Positions 49,489 through 58,246 of a stretch of DNA of 64,000 bases are shown here, one piece after another (position 1 is the stretch's first letter; the number at the start of each line of letters is the position of its first letter). The notes under the pieces are model-generated. The model did no database searches, was not told the DNA's origin, and saw only the letters and a program-made list of their open reading frames with translations. The translations under genes were made by a program, and so were the position numbers. This DNA is from Nodosilinea sp. LEGE 07088 (GTDB lineage: Bacteria > Cyanobacteriota > Cyanobacteriia > Phormidesmidales > Phormidesmidaceae), in NCBI RefSeq assembly GCF_015207395.1, contig NZ_JADEWX010000011.1, positions 1 to 64,000 on the forward strand. The letters are read 5' to 3'.

Positions 49489-50315
49489 CCCAGGGCTTGC
49501 ATCATGGCCTGCTGAGTTGTTGCCTGGTACACCTCACGCAGGTGGGCCATGACAATCGCGGCCTCTTCGGGCGGAAGGGGTATTTTGCCCAGCACATCTA
49601 AGACGGTAGTCTCACTGGGGGTGATGACTACCAACTCCGTGTCTAAAGGTGCTTCATAGGTCCAAAAACCCTGTAACTTAAGGTCTTCAACGGCAGCAAT
49701 TGACTCAACAGCTGGGTTGGCCTGACTCTCAGTGATAGAGTTTTCTGACAACGTTGTGAGACTCTGCCGTCGCTGGCGTAGAGCCTCTAAAATGCTGGTT
49801 CGGCTGCGCCCCCTAAGCCGAAATAAGACAAAGGGATCTTCTCGAAAGAGGTCGCCGAGTTGGTAATATACCGCTGCGATATGCTTGCATGGGTTCTTAG
49901 GGTCGGGGCAGCTACATTTAGAGTGCACCTCAGACAGATTGAAAGGATAAAGACTCAGCCCGTTAGCGGTAAAAATAGCCTCGATCTCTGCGGGCATATC
50001 TCCCGCTAACAACTGAGCTGAATAAATTGCCTGCTCTGATAGTGAGTCAATGACATAGTCCCAGTCTTCGTCACTAAACGCATCGAGCCAAATAGATAGC
50101 TTATAGGGTTCTTCAGCTGTGCCTTGTACTAGGGCTGTTACCTTTGAGCCCTTGTATTCAAGGCTGAGAATATGCCCCTCTCGGGCATAGATGCGCCCTC
50201 GTTCTAAGCGCTTTTTGAATCTGTAAGTGTTGAGGAGTTCGACCCAGCGCTGTACCCACCAGGCTTCATCATCCAGGGCGTAGGTAAGGTTAGGGGCAGG
50301 CTGATAGGATGTCAT
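49485..50315 (-). CDS. SWIM zinc-finger protein
   Basis: A 276-residue protein from ATG 50315 (the frame opens at 50327). The SWIM motif is Cys134-x-Cys136...Cys143-x-His145 (SKCSCPDPKNPCKHIAAVYY). The N-terminal half (RGRIYAREGHILSLEYKGSK) is typical of SWIM proteins encoded near Snf2 helicases. Here no helicase is adjacent. It likely binds DNA or a protein partner. It ends 4 bp into the HpsJ-like gene on the opposite strand. Confidence 0.88.
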   Translation of the reverse strand: MTSYQPAPNLTYALDDEAWWVQRWVELLNTYRFKKRLERGRIYAREGHILSLEYKGSKVTALVQGTAEEPYKLSIWLDAFSDEDWDYVIDSLSEQAIYSAQLLAGDMPAEIEAIFTANGLSLYPFNLSEVHSKCSCPDPKNPCKHIAAVYYQLGDLFREDPFVLFRLRGRSRTSILEALRQRRQSLTTLSENSITESQANPAVESIAAVEDLKLQGFWTYEAPLDTELVVITPSETTVLDVLGKIPLPPEEAAIVMAHLREVYQATTQQAMMQALG

Positions 50316-50352
50316 CGCAAAATACAAAACCTGTGGCTCTTCCCTTTAAGTT

Positions 50353-50390
50353 TACAGGCCTGGGAACTAGTAACGGTTCCCAGGCCTGTA
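50353..50390. terminator. strong hairpin after the Ugd gene
   Basis: Perfect 15-bp arms TACAGGCCTGGGAAC (50353-50367) and GTTCCCAGGCCTGTA (50376-50390). It is 27 bp past the minus-strand ugd stop and 38 bp before the SWIM start. There is no T-run on either side. Confidence 0.7.
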
Positions 50391-50416
50391 GTCAATAGAG
50401 ATCATGAACGGGTCTT

Positions 50417-51805
50417 TTAGCGCCCAATACCCAGATATTGGAATCCAGCCCGGATCATGGCCTCGCGATCGAGGAAGTTGCGTCCATCGATCAGGATTGG
50501 GCTGTGCATACGCTGAGCCATAGCAGCGTAGTCAAGGGCTTTAAACTGCTGCCAATCGGTGACTAGCACTAAGGCATCGCAGCCATCGGCTAAATGAGCG
50601 GCATCTGTCTCGACGCTAACGCCACTCAGCCCGTGGCGGAGGCCGCTCTGAGAGACGATTGGATCGTAGGCCTTAACCTTGGCACCGAGGCGATTGAGTT
50701 GCTCAATCAAAATCAGCGAGGGAGCATCGCGCATATCATCGGTATCTGGCTTAAAGGTAAGCCCGAGTAGACCTACGGTTTTGCCCTTGAGAATCTTGAG
50801 TACCTGCTGAAGTTTCTCAAGGGTGATTTGGCGTTGACGGTTGTTCACTTCAACGGCAGCCTTGAGCAGCTGGGCCTCATAGCCATAGTCGTCGGCGGTG
50901 TGAATGAGGGCTGAAACATCTTTCGGGAAACAAGAGCCGCCCCAGCCAATGCCCGCCTGCAAGAATTTTTTGCCAATGCGAGAATCGAGGCCAATGCCTT
51001 GGGCAACTTGGGTAACGTCTGCCCCAACGCGATCGCAGATATTGGCGACTTCATTAATAAAGCTAATTTTGGTGGCCAAAAATGCGTTAGACGCGTACTT
51101 GACCATTTCTGCTGAACTGAGGTCGGTCACGACAACGGGTACCGGTGTAGCCGCTGAGTCTTCAGCAAAACGACGCTCTACGATCGGGGTGTAGAGTTCT
51201 TTCATCATTTCGATCGCACGGGGGCTGTTGCTGCCGAGCACAATGCGATCGGGGTTAAAGGTATCGTATACTGCCGATCCTTCGCGCAAAAATTCAGGAT
51301 TGCTCACAACATCAAAGTCAGCGCTCACCTCAGGGTGAGTGGTGTTAGGAACACCACCCGCAGGTACCGCAACTTTCTGCCGTTCAGTCACGCCATCCAG
51401 GACAATCATGCGTACCCAGTCACCAGAGCCGATGGGTACGGTCGATTTATTCACAATGACCTTATACCCCCCGTTAAGGTGAGTACCAATGCCCTTAGCA
51501 ACAGCCTCAACATAGCGAGTGTCGCTTTCGCCTGTTGGCAGAGCCGGTGTACCTACGGCAATAAAGAGGACATCACCATGTTCGACCCCTGCCTTAAGAT
51601 CGGTGGAGAACTGTAGGTGACCTGCTGCCATCGATGACTGCATCAGGTCGGATAAACCGGGCTCAAAAATGGGCGACTGCCCAGACTGCATGAGTTTGAC
51701 TTTTTCTTCGTTGACATCAATACACACTACATCGTGGCCAACGTGGGCGAGGCAAACACCAGTGACTAAGCCCACATAACCTGTACCGATTACACATACG
51801 CGCAT
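50417..51805 (-). CDS. ugd: UDP-glucose 6-dehydrogenase
   Basis: A 462-residue protein. N-terminal Rossmann motif VCVIGTGYVGLVTGVCLAHV at 3-22; the catalytic Cys292 in GWGGSCFPKD; Lys236 in SAEMVKYASNAFLATKISF; and the C-terminal UDP-binding domain (LLGLTFKPDTDDMRDAPSLI). It oxidises UDP-glucose to UDP-glucuronate with two NAD+. It is followed upstream (same strand, 82 bp away) by a UDP-glucuronate decarboxylase gene, so together they make UDP-xylose for exopolysaccharide or cell-wall glycans. The insert AGGVPNTTHPEVSADFD (residues 149-165) is a little longer than usual. Confidence 0.95.
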   Translation of the reverse strand: MRVCVIGTGYVGLVTGVCLAHVGHDVVCIDVNEEKVKLMQSGQSPIFEPGLSDLMQSSMAAGHLQFSTDLKAGVEHGDVLFIAVGTPALPTGESDTRYVEAVAKGIGTHLNGGYKVIVNKSTVPIGSGDWVRMIVLDGVTERQKVAVPAGGVPNTTHPEVSADFDVVSNPEFLREGSAVYDTFNPDRIVLGSNSPRAIEMMKELYTPIVERRFAEDSAATPVPVVVTDLSSAEMVKYASNAFLATKISFINEVANICDRVGADVTQVAQGIGLDSRIGKKFLQAGIGWGGSCFPKDVSALIHTADDYGYEAQLLKAAVEVNNRQRQITLEKLQQVLKILKGKTVGLLGLTFKPDTDDMRDAPSLILIEQLNRLGAKVKAYDPIVSQSGLRHGLSGVSVETDAAHLADGCDALVLVTDWQQFKALDYAAMAQRMHSPILIDGRNFLDREAMIRAGFQYLGIGR

Positions 51806-51887
51806 AGAAAATACCCTTTACTTTTATGAAATGTTGATAACTGAGCTGTTGTCGATGAACAGTCTATCTTCTGGAGCTCTTGCTGGC

Positions 51888-52865
51888 TTAGGAAGCTGTG
51901 ACAGAGTGCAACGCTGATTTTTCTAGAGCCTTATCGCCAGCTTGGGTGCGATCGCGAAAATCGTCAATAGTGAGCTTCAGACCTTCCTGCAAGGGTACGG
52001 TGGGGCTCCAATCTAGGAAAGTTTTAGCTTTGGTGATATCGGGCTGGCGACGTTGAGGATCGTCTTGGGGTAGGGGTTTATAGATCAGCTCAGCATCGGG
52101 ATTAACCATCGACTGTACCGTTTGGGCAAGCTGCAGAATAGTGTATTCATCGGGATTACCCAAGTTAACCGGGCCAATGTAATCGCCATTCATGAGCCGC
52201 ATTAACCCGTCTACTAGATCCGAGACGTAGCAGAAGCTGCGGGTTTGAGCCCCAGTGCCATAGAGAGTCAGGGGCATGCCCTGGAGAGCCTGAACCACAA
52301 AGTTGCTGACCACCCGGCCATCGTTTTCGAGCATGCGGGGGCCGTAGGTGTTAAAGATACGGGCAACGCGAATATCGACATTATTCTGGCGATGGTAGTC
52401 GAAGGCTAGGGTCTCGGCCACACGTTTACCTTCGTCGTAGCAGCTGCGAATGCCAATGGGGTTAACATTACCCCGGTATTCTTCAGGCTGGGGATGTACT
52501 TCAGGGTCACCATACACTTCAGAAGTGGATGCCAGCAAAAACCGCGCTTTAACTCGCTTGGCCAATCCCAGCATGTTGAGTGTGCCCATGACGTTGGTCT
52601 TGATGGTTTTGACTGGGTTGTACTGGTAGTGCACGGGCGATGCAGGACAGGCCAAATGATAAATCTGGTCGACCTCAAGCCGGATAGGCTCGGTTACATC
52701 ATGGCGAATCAGTTCAAAATAAGGATGATTGAACCAGTGCAGTAAGTTGCGGCGATGGCCAGTATAAAAGTTATCTAAACAAATCACTTCATGCCCTGCG
52801 GTCATGAGGCGATCAATTAGGTGGGAACCAATAAACCCGGCTCCACCAGTTACGAGGATTCTCAT
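51888..52865 (-). CDS. uxs: UDP-glucuronate decarboxylase (UDP-xylose synthase)
   Basis: A 325-residue extended SDR. The motif [11 protein letters not shown] is at 6-16; the active site is Ser113-Thr-Ser ([16 protein letters not shown]) with Tyr143 and Lys147 ([12 protein letters not shown]); [11 protein letters not shown] and [17 protein letters not shown] are also UXS-typical. It turns UDP-glucuronate into UDP-xylose. It is co-directional with ugd, 82 bp ahead of it, so a single transcript is likely. A different NAD-dependent epimerase is possible but the [16 protein letters not shown] segment and Arg/Tyr context favour UXS. Confidence 0.92.
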   Translation of the reverse strand: MRILVTGGAGFIGSHLIDRLMTAGHEVICLDNFYTGHRRNLLHWFNHPYFELIRHDVTEPIRLEVDQIYHLACPASPVHYQYNPVKTIKTNVMGTLNMLGLAKRVKARFLLASTSEVYGDPEVHPQPEEYRGNVNPIGIRSCYDEGKRVAETLAFDYHRQNNVDIRVARIFNTYGPRMLENDGRVVSNFVVQALQGMPLTLYGTGAQTRSFCYVSDLVDGLMRLMNGDYIGPVNLGNPDEYTILQLAQTVQSMVNPDAELIYKPLPQDDPQRRQPDITKAKTFLDWSPTVPLQEGLKLTIDDFRDRTQAGDKALEKSALHSVTAS

Positions 52866-53185
52866 AGGTCAATAACCAGCAATGGATGACTAAACTACAA
52901 CCAAGCAGCTCTACACCAGCTTACTTGCATGCCCGGATTGTGTTGATATATCTAAACTACCCAAGTTGTAAGGTTGACTAAATGACTAACTCTTTATGAA
53001 GTTTTGCGCGCTAGACGGGTACCAACTTAACGCGGAAAATTTTCTAGGCAGCTGTAAGAATTCAGGAGCTAGGAGCGCGGTCCTCTGGTTCCTAGCTCCT
53101 GAATTCCCCACGCCACGCCTTGTCTCGACTTACGTTGACACCCTGTTAGACAGCGCTGATTGATGATTTAGCCCATGTGAGTAAA
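52866..53185. other. divergent spacer
   Basis: 320 bp between uxs and the GGCT-like gene. It holds the 17-bp-arm inverted repeat at 53058-53106 and otherwise AT-rich promoter-like sequence. No gene. Confidence 0.5.
53058..53106. repeat. perfect 17-bp-arm inverted repeat
   Basis: GAATTCAGGAGCTAGGA (53058-53074) and TCCTAGCTCCTGAATTC (53090-53106) pair exactly around a 15-nt loop. It lies between two divergent genes, so a terminator role is unlikely; a small mobile repeat or structured leader is possible. Confidence 0.85.
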
Positions 53186-53608
53186 ATGCCAGCTGATTTT
53201 AGCTCTGGGAACGATCGTTGTTGTATCTTTGCTTACGGCACACTCAAACCGGGTGAACGTGCCTTTGTTGAACTTTGCCAACCCTTTGCGATCGCAACTC
53301 AGCCTGCCCAAACCCATGGTCGGCTCTACCATTTACCCCTGGGTTACCCGGCCATGACTTTAGAAGTTGGCTGGGTACGGGGGGTGCTGCTAACATTTCC
53401 TGATTCAGACTGTCTCAAAGCGATTGATGCGTTTGAAGAATACTATCCCGATCGCCCTGACAGCAGCGAATACCAGCGGCACCGTCAATTGATTTATGAC
53501 CATCATTGGCGATCGCTGGGGCTGGCCTGGGTCTACACCATGAACCGCGATCGCGTTATCGCCCTGGGGGGGCAATGGCTGTCTGAGGGCTGCTGGACTG
53601 AAGCCTAG
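53186..53608 (+). CDS. gamma-glutamylcyclotransferase-like (AIG2/GGCT) protein
   Basis: A 140-residue protein from ATG 53186 (GTG 53177 also open). The fold signature is FAYGTLKPGE near the N-terminus, then GRLYHLPLGYPAM, VRGVLLTFPD and a Glu-containing IDAFEEYYPD that should supply the catalytic acid. Members cyclise gamma-glutamyl peptides to 5-oxoproline; many bacterial ones are of unknown substrate. It converges on the porin gene with a shared bidirectional terminator. Confidence 0.82.
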   Translation: MPADFSSGNDRCCIFAYGTLKPGERAFVELCQPFAIATQPAQTHGRLYHLPLGYPAMTLEVGWVRGVLLTFPDSDCLKAIDAFEEYYPDRPDSSEYQRHRQLIYDHHWRSLGLAWVYTMNRDRVIALGGQWLSEGCWTEA

Positions 53609-53633
53609 GCCCTTTGAATTTACCTTGTAATAC

Positions 53634-53665
53634 AAAAAGGCTCTGCCAAACTCGGCAGAGCCTTT
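53634..53665. terminator. bidirectional terminator between GGCT and porin genes
   Basis: Arms AAAGGCTCTGCC (53636-53647) and GGCAGAGCCTTT (53654-53665), loop of 6. A-run on the left, T-run on the right; on the minus strand it ends CCTTTTTGTATT. It serves the porin gene best, whose stop is at 53711. Confidence 0.88.
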
Positions 53666-53710
53666 AATCGCTAGAAAAGTCTAGCTAAACGCAGGGTTGA
53701 TTTGGTCAAC

Positions 53711-55150
53711 CTAGAAGCGGAATGTGGCCCGCAGAGCACCCCAGAAACCAGTATCATCGGCACCCGCAACGTTGGTGTTGAGATCGCCGTAGATGACAGC
53801 GGGGGTGATGGTCAGGAACTCATTGAAGGGAATCTCGTAGTAGCCTTCAATCAGCAGAGGATTTTCGCCACCGATGGTGAAGTTAGGCAGCTGACCACCA
53901 TAGATACCCAACTGAGTGCCTTCAAGGAAGAGGTCATTGAAGCCAACCCCAGCCGTCCAGCTGAAGTCATTGCCGCCAGTGAAGGTGCTGTAGGCACCAT
54001 GGCCAGCGACAAAGAAGTTGCCGAAGTCAAGGTTGAGTAGACCAGCAAAGGTGTCAGTGCCACCCAACTGGTCGTTGTGGAGGTAAGTCGCGCCAACATC
54101 CAGGAAGCCATCGCTGAGGTAGCTCAGCTGAGCAATGTAGCTCTGGCTGGTGGCTGCAAAAACACCCACCGTCGGGCTAGAAGCACCAGCATAACCAGCG
54201 GTATAGCCAGCGTCGAGCACGAGGTTATCGGTAAAGGCAATGCTGAGGCCAACACCGGCACCATTGGAGCTGCTGCCACCAGCATCATAGAACTGAGGAC
54301 CACCAGCATCAGCCACGGAGGGGCCATCGAAGGGAACGATGGTGCTGGTAACGTAGTCGTCACCCTGCAGACCGTTGGCAGAGGCCGTCACGGTGATGCG
54401 GCTACCAACGGGGAACTGGTAGTAGAAGTCGTCAACAACAACGGACGCAAAGCTACCGCCAGAGGCGTTAGCCAGACCACCTAGAACGCCGCTGCTAACA
54501 GCATTACCCTGAGCACCCTGAAGGCGAATGCGCAAACGGTCGTTGCCGGTGAAGCTGGAGTCGAAGTTTAGACGAGCTCGGCTAGCTACGCTGGTGCTGG
54601 TGTCAGTCGCAACCGTATCGATGGGAGTGACCAGGTGCATGTCCACTTGACCACGCAGTTTGGTGGTGGTGGAGAACTGCTGGGCACGCAGGGTGGCGGT
54701 TTCAGCTTCGAGAGCATCGACGCGGCCCCGTAGGGTAGCCAGTTCAGCCTGGAACTCTTCTTGCAGGCGACGAATAGTAGCCAGGTCATCGGGGTCGATG
54801 CCAGACTGGGCGATCAGGGTCGCAATCACGTCGAGACAGGAGTTGAGACCAGCGGCGAACTCAAAGCGGGTCATGCTGCGCTGACCGCGGAAGGTGCGGT
54901 CGGGGTAACCCTGAATACAACCGTAGTTCTCAACCAGGCTCTGAAGAGCTTGGAAAGCCCAGTCGGAAGGTAGAACGTCGGTCAGTTCAGAAACGCTGGT
55001 GATTTGAGCCAGCTGAACAGAGTCCTGATCGAAGTTGCTGACTTCAACGGTGGATGCAGCTTCAGCCGCGATCGCAGAGCCAGAAACAGCTACAGCAGCA
55101 CCCAGAGCAGCGGGTACGGCCAATAAAGATTGCCAAAATAACTTAGCCAT
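53711..55150 (-). CDS. SLH-domain iron-uptake-type porin
   Basis: A 479-residue protein from ATG 55150 (frame opens at 55168), with GAGGAG upstream. A signal peptide ends near SAIAAEA (about residue 29). An SLH domain lies at about 50-105 (DVLPSDWAFQALQSLVENYG, GYPDRTFRGQRSMTRFEFAA). A coiled coil (about 118-160, IRRLQEEFQAELATLRGRVD) leads to an OprB-like beta-barrel (about 165-479) that ends in FRF. This is the standard cyanobacterial porin (SomA/SomB-like, annotated as iron-uptake porin), anchoring the outer membrane to peptidoglycan through SLH. It ends at the terminator 53634-53665. A perfect 16-bp palindrome lies 180 bp upstream. Confidence 0.93.
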   Translation of the reverse strand: MAKLFWQSLLAVPAALGAAVAVSGSAIAAEAASTVEVSNFDQDSVQLAQITSVSELTDVLPSDWAFQALQSLVENYGCIQGYPDRTFRGQRSMTRFEFAAGLNSCLDVIATLIAQSGIDPDDLATIRRLQEEFQAELATLRGRVDALEAETATLRAQQFSTTTKLRGQVDMHLVTPIDTVATDTSTSVASRARLNFDSSFTGNDRLRIRLQGAQGNAVSSGVLGGLANASGGSFASVVVDDFYYQFPVGSRITVTASANGLQGDDYVTSTIVPFDGPSVADAGGPQFYDAGGSSSNGAGVGLSIAFTDNLVLDAGYTAGYAGASSPTVGVFAATSQSYIAQLSYLSDGFLDVGATYLHNDQLGGTDTFAGLLNLDFGNFFVAGHGAYSTFTGGNDFSWTAGVGFNDLFLEGTQLGIYGGQLPNFTIGGENPLLIEGYYEIPFNEFLTITPAVIYGDLNTNVAGADDTGFWGALRATFRF

Positions 55151-55645
55151 TCGGTATTTTCTCCTCACACCTTATACAAGGCTTATCGTGTACGTATCAG
55201 CAGGTTTGGCCGAAGCCAACTCTAATCGAAAGAGGATCGCACTAACCCACTAATGGGCCAGACTAACCGAAACCTCAATGTACATTCAAAACTGATATTA
55301 GCAGATATGCTCTGTGTCGGCTAGATAAGTTTGGTCACGTGACCAAGAACCCACCTACCCATCACATGACGAGCATTACCTAAGTAGGGTTCCCAGAGGC
55401 GTTCAGTAAATCTTCAAGCAGGGAAACTTAAAGTTGCTGAATAATGAAGTGCAATGGCCTTGAATCGGGAACCAGTTCGCATGATATCGAATGGGAGGTG
55501 TTTTCGAGCTAACTTAGCTCTAAAGCACCTCTAAACGTTACAAAACGCTTTGTCTATTGCAACCAGTAGCCCGATGACGACGGTGTATAAGGCAAGCTAC
55601 TAGGGCTGGCCGTTAGTCTGAGCCGTGGAGGATGGCAAACTAGGT
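55151..55645. other. porin upstream region
   Basis: 495 bp with no gene. It carries a perfect 16-bp palindrome at 55331-55346 and is likely the promoter region and a long leader of the porin mRNA. Confidence 0.55.
55331..55346. promoter_or_regulatory. perfect 16-bp palindrome, possible operator
   Basis: TTGGTCACGTGACCAA reads the same on both strands with no spacer. It lies 181 bp upstream of the porin start on the minus strand. A dimeric repressor or activator could bind; no factor can be named from the sequence. Confidence 0.6.
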
Positions 55646-55927
55646 CTAGTCTAAGCTGGAGATCGTCGTCGCCATGGCAAAGTCTTTGTCTGTCAGTCCT
55701 CCCGCATCGTGGGTAGAGAGGCTAATTACCACACGGTTATAGGAAATTTGGATATCGGGGTGGTGTCCGGCGGCTTCGGCGGGTTCAACCAGCTGGTTGA
55801 CAAAGGCAATGGCGGTGACAAAGTCTTTGAAATTGCGGGTGCAGGTGATCGTCTTATCGCTCAGGCTCCAGTCAGGCAAGTGGCTGAGCTTGGTTTGGAT
55901 ATCGCGATCGCTAAGTAGGGCTGTCAT
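55646..55927 (-). CDS. 4a-hydroxytetrahydrobiopterin dehydratase
   Basis: A 93-residue protein with the PCD/DCoH signature: DFVTAIAFVNQLVEPAEAAG, HHPDIQISYNRVVISLSTHD, with catalytic His-His-Pro. It recycles carbinolamine pterins and may also take part in molybdopterin or plastoquinone metabolism in cyanobacteria. It starts at ATG 55927. A 31-nt-spaced GC-rich hairpin (55994-56035) lies upstream of it. Confidence 0.93.
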   Translation of the reverse strand: MTALLSDRDIQTKLSHLPDWSLSDKTITCTRNFKDFVTAIAFVNQLVEPAEAAGHHPDIQISYNRVVISLSTHDAGGLTDKDFAMATTISSLD

Positions 55928-55993
55928 AAATGTTTAGGGGCAACTGCCCTTACATATTATAAAAATCAGGCACATTGCCCATTTAAAAGCTAT

Positions 55994-56035
55994 CCGCCCC
56001 TGCCAGGGGAAGACAAGCTTCCGGGGCAGGGGCGG
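55994..56035. repeat. compound GC-rich stem-loop
   Basis: Outer arms CCGCCCCTGCC (55994-56004) and GGCAGGGGCGG (56025-56035), inner arms GGAAG (56008-56012) and CTTCC (56018-56022). It may end the transcript of the 23-codon ORF or control the pterin dehydratase mRNA. No T-run follows directly. Confidence 0.65.
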
Positions 56036-56132
56036 TCTAGTTGGATCTTAGGTTGAACCTGACTGCCGGGAGGAACCCTGGTTCAGCCAGCTTCGAGAGC
56101 TTAGCTAATTGCCGTAGCAATCAACACTGAAG

Positions 56133-56204
56133 CTAGAGCACAGCCCCGGCACACAGCCGGCTGGTCTCAACCTGAAGACCCACACGTTTACTACTCTCTT
56201 GCAT
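56133..56204 (-). CDS. putative 23-codon small ORF with perfect ribosome-binding site
   Basis: On the minus strand AGGAGG is at 56218-56213 and, 8 bases on, an ATG begins a frame of 23 residues ending at TAG (56133-56135). The peptide starts MQESSKRVGLQVETSR and continues with a segment containing one Cys (LCAGAVL). The Shine-Dalgarno site is the best in the window. The peptide has no signal or membrane helix. It could be a small regulatory or modified peptide, a leader for translation control, or chance. Function unknown. Confidence 0.45.
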   Translation of the reverse strand: MQESSKRVGLQVETSRLCAGAVL

Positions 56205-56364
56205 GGGCATCACCTCCTGAATCCTAAACGGTAAAAACTATGGGGCTAGCTGCCGTAACAGCGGCATTAACCGTAAATTAGCACAATTTTCCTGGCCGCG
56301 GCAGAAATTGCGTCGATGGCAAGGGTCTGGGTTAATAAGAGCAATTCGTTGGGACCCGATCTCT

Positions 56365-57237
56365 ATGCCGCTGAATCGCCCTATTTCTATCCCTGAACCT
56401 GCCCTCAAGGATTGGCTACATGCCTGGCTCGATGAAGATGTAGGGCGGGGTGATTGGACGACTGTTGGCCTGGGTGAACTGGTGGAACGGCCCGGTGAGG
56501 CGATCTGGGTGGCCCGAGAGGCGGGGGTTGTGGCTGGGCTTCCCATGGCCCAGCGTCTATTTCAGCAGCTAGATACCGCCGTAACGTTTCAGCACCGGGT
56601 GGATGAGGGCGATACCTGTGAGAGGGATATGACGATCGCTACTTTAAGCGGCAATCTGGCGACTCTACTGACCGGCGAACGGGTTGCCCTGAATTTGGTC
56701 ATGCGCCTGAGCGGCATTGCTACGGCTACCCGCCAGTATGTGGATAGCCTGGCTCCTACCGCCACTCGGTTTGTGGATACTCGCAAGACGACCCCTGGGC
56801 TACGCCAGCTCGAAAAGTACGCCGGTCGTGTGGGGGGAGCGATCAACCACCGCCTGGGGCTCGACGATGCGGTGATGATTAAAGACAACCACATCGCGGC
56901 GGCTGGGGGCATTCGGGCGGCGGTGGCCCAGATTCGCCCGGCGATTCCTTACCCGATGACGATTGAAGTGGAAACCAGCTCTTTAGATCAGGTTGAGGAA
57001 GCGCTGACCTGCCCGGTGGACATTATTATGCTCGACAATATGGCCCCAGCCATGATGCAGACAGCGGTGGGGCGGATTCGCGCGGCTCGGCCGGAGATTA
57101 AAATAGAGGCCTCTGGTAACGTCACTCTGGAGACTTTGGCCGCGATCGCGGCAACAGGGGTGGACTTTATCTCTAGCAGTGCCCCGGTTACCCGCTCCCC
57201 GTGGCTAGATATTAGTATGCGTATGGTGTCGCTGTAA
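56365..57237 (+). CDS. nadC: nicotinate-nucleotide pyrophosphorylase (carboxylating)
   Basis: A 290-residue protein from ATG 56365; the frame opens earlier at 56308. QPRTase motifs are in order: EDVGRGDWTT, GERVALNLVMRLSGIAT, VDTRKTTPGLRQLEKYA, HRLGLDDAVMIKDNHI, IEVETSSLDQVEEAL, and IEASGNVTLETLAAIAATGV. It makes nicotinate mononucleotide from quinolinate and PRPP in NAD synthesis. The YbjQ gene follows by 23 bp. Confidence 0.95.
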   Translation: MPLNRPISIPEPALKDWLHAWLDEDVGRGDWTTVGLGELVERPGEAIWVAREAGVVAGLPMAQRLFQQLDTAVTFQHRVDEGDTCERDMTIATLSGNLATLLTGERVALNLVMRLSGIATATRQYVDSLAPTATRFVDTRKTTPGLRQLEKYAGRVGGAINHRLGLDDAVMIKDNHIAAAGGIRAAVAQIRPAIPYPMTIEVETSSLDQVEEALTCPVDIIMLDNMAPAMMQTAVGRIRAARPEIKIEASGNVTLETLAAIAATGVDFISSSAPVTRSPWLDISMRMVSL

Positions 57238-57260
57238 TAGGGTAGACCCCGAGGAAACCA

Positions 57261-57587
57261 ATGATTGTAACGACAGGCCCGAATGTGGATGGTCGCCAGG
57301 TAGTTGAGTACTGCGGTCTGGTGAATGGTGAAGCAATTTTGGGTGCGAATATCTTTAAGGACTTTTTTGCGGGTATTCGGGATGTGGTCGGCGGGCGATC
57401 GGGGGCCTATGAACAATCCCTGCGCCAGGCCCGCAATACCGCCATTAAAGAAATGATGCAGGCGGCTAAAGAGCTAGGGGCCGATGCCATTATTGCGGTC
57501 GATATTGATTACGAATCTCTGGAAATCAACAATGGTGGCAACATGCTGATGGTGGCGGCTAGCGGCACGGCGGTGCGCCTAGGCTAG
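57261..57587 (+). CDS. YbjQ family (UPF0145) protein
   Basis: A 108-residue protein. The family motifs are [51 protein letters not shown], and the C-terminal [20 protein letters not shown] followed by IIAVDIDYE. YbjQ-type proteins form ring oligomers with a suggested metal- or nucleotide-binding role. It follows nadC by 23 bp on the same strand, and its last 9 bp overlap the DUF2237 gene on the other strand. Confidence 0.9.
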   Translation: MIVTTGPNVDGRQVVEYCGLVNGEAILGANIFKDFFAGIRDVVGGRSGAYEQSLRQARNTAIKEMMQAAKELGADAIIAVDIDYESLEINNGGNMLMVAASGTAVRLG

Positions 57588-57956
57588 GTCGGTATCTAGG
57601 GCATGGTTTTTAAGATCGGCCAGGGAGACATGCTCTAGCGCTAGGGCATGGGTAGCATTGAGCGCCACGGGAGGAGCAACTCCAGCTTCAAGGGCTTCTT
57701 GCCAACGGGGGGCGCACAGACACCAGCGATCGCCTGGCTTGAGGCCTGGAAACTGAAAGGCCGGTACTGGCGTAGAGAGGTCGTTGCCCTGGGTTTTGGT
57801 GTAGGCCAGAAACTCGGGGGTCATCTGAGCACACACAATATGTACGCCATAATCGCCAGCGCCCGTGTTGCAGCAGCCGTCACGGTAATAGCCAGTGACA
57901 GGGGCCGTTGAGCAGGGGACTAGCTCAGTTCCCAATACATTGGTCGCGTTGGCCAT
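57579..57956 (-). CDS. DUF2237 family protein
   Basis: A 125-residue protein with the DUF2237 pattern: [60 protein letters not shown], and a C-terminal [19 protein letters not shown]. Its four or five cysteines (Cys15, Cys28, Cys29, Cys42 and others) are conserved in kind. Function is unknown. It converges with the YbjQ gene (9-bp overlap). Confidence 0.9.
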   Translation of the reverse strand: MANATNVLGTELVPCSTAPVTGYYRDGCCNTGAGDYGVHIVCAQMTPEFLAYTKTQGNDLSTPVPAFQFPGLKPGDRWCLCAPRWQEALEAGVAPPVALNATHALALEHVSLADLKNHALDTDLA

Positions 57957-58246
57957 AAAAACCGTTCCTTATTGGTGTGGAGAATAAAAAGCTTATGAGT
58001 ACAGGCAATGCGCTTTTAATTTACCCCAAGCCCTCCGTTTTTGCTTGGCCTTAAAGTTATAGAAGGCATCGGTGCCCGAGAGGGAGATTGAGGGTCATGT
58101 TTGTAGACTAAAGAGCCTGAGCTGAGGGGTGAGACTGGCTAGTATGGGGCTATGTCAAGAAAGCAACGATGGCTGCTGTCGGGGGCGTTGCGCGGAGCAT
58201 AAAGTGGGCGGTGTAAACTGCAAGAGTGACAAAAAAGCCCGGTTTC

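Larger units (their letters stand above)
55928..56364. other. divergent spacer containing a 23-codon ORF
   Basis: 437 bp between the pterin dehydratase and nadC. It contains a compound hairpin (55994-56035) and a short minus-strand ORF (56133-56204) with a strong ribosome-binding site. Confidence 0.5.
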
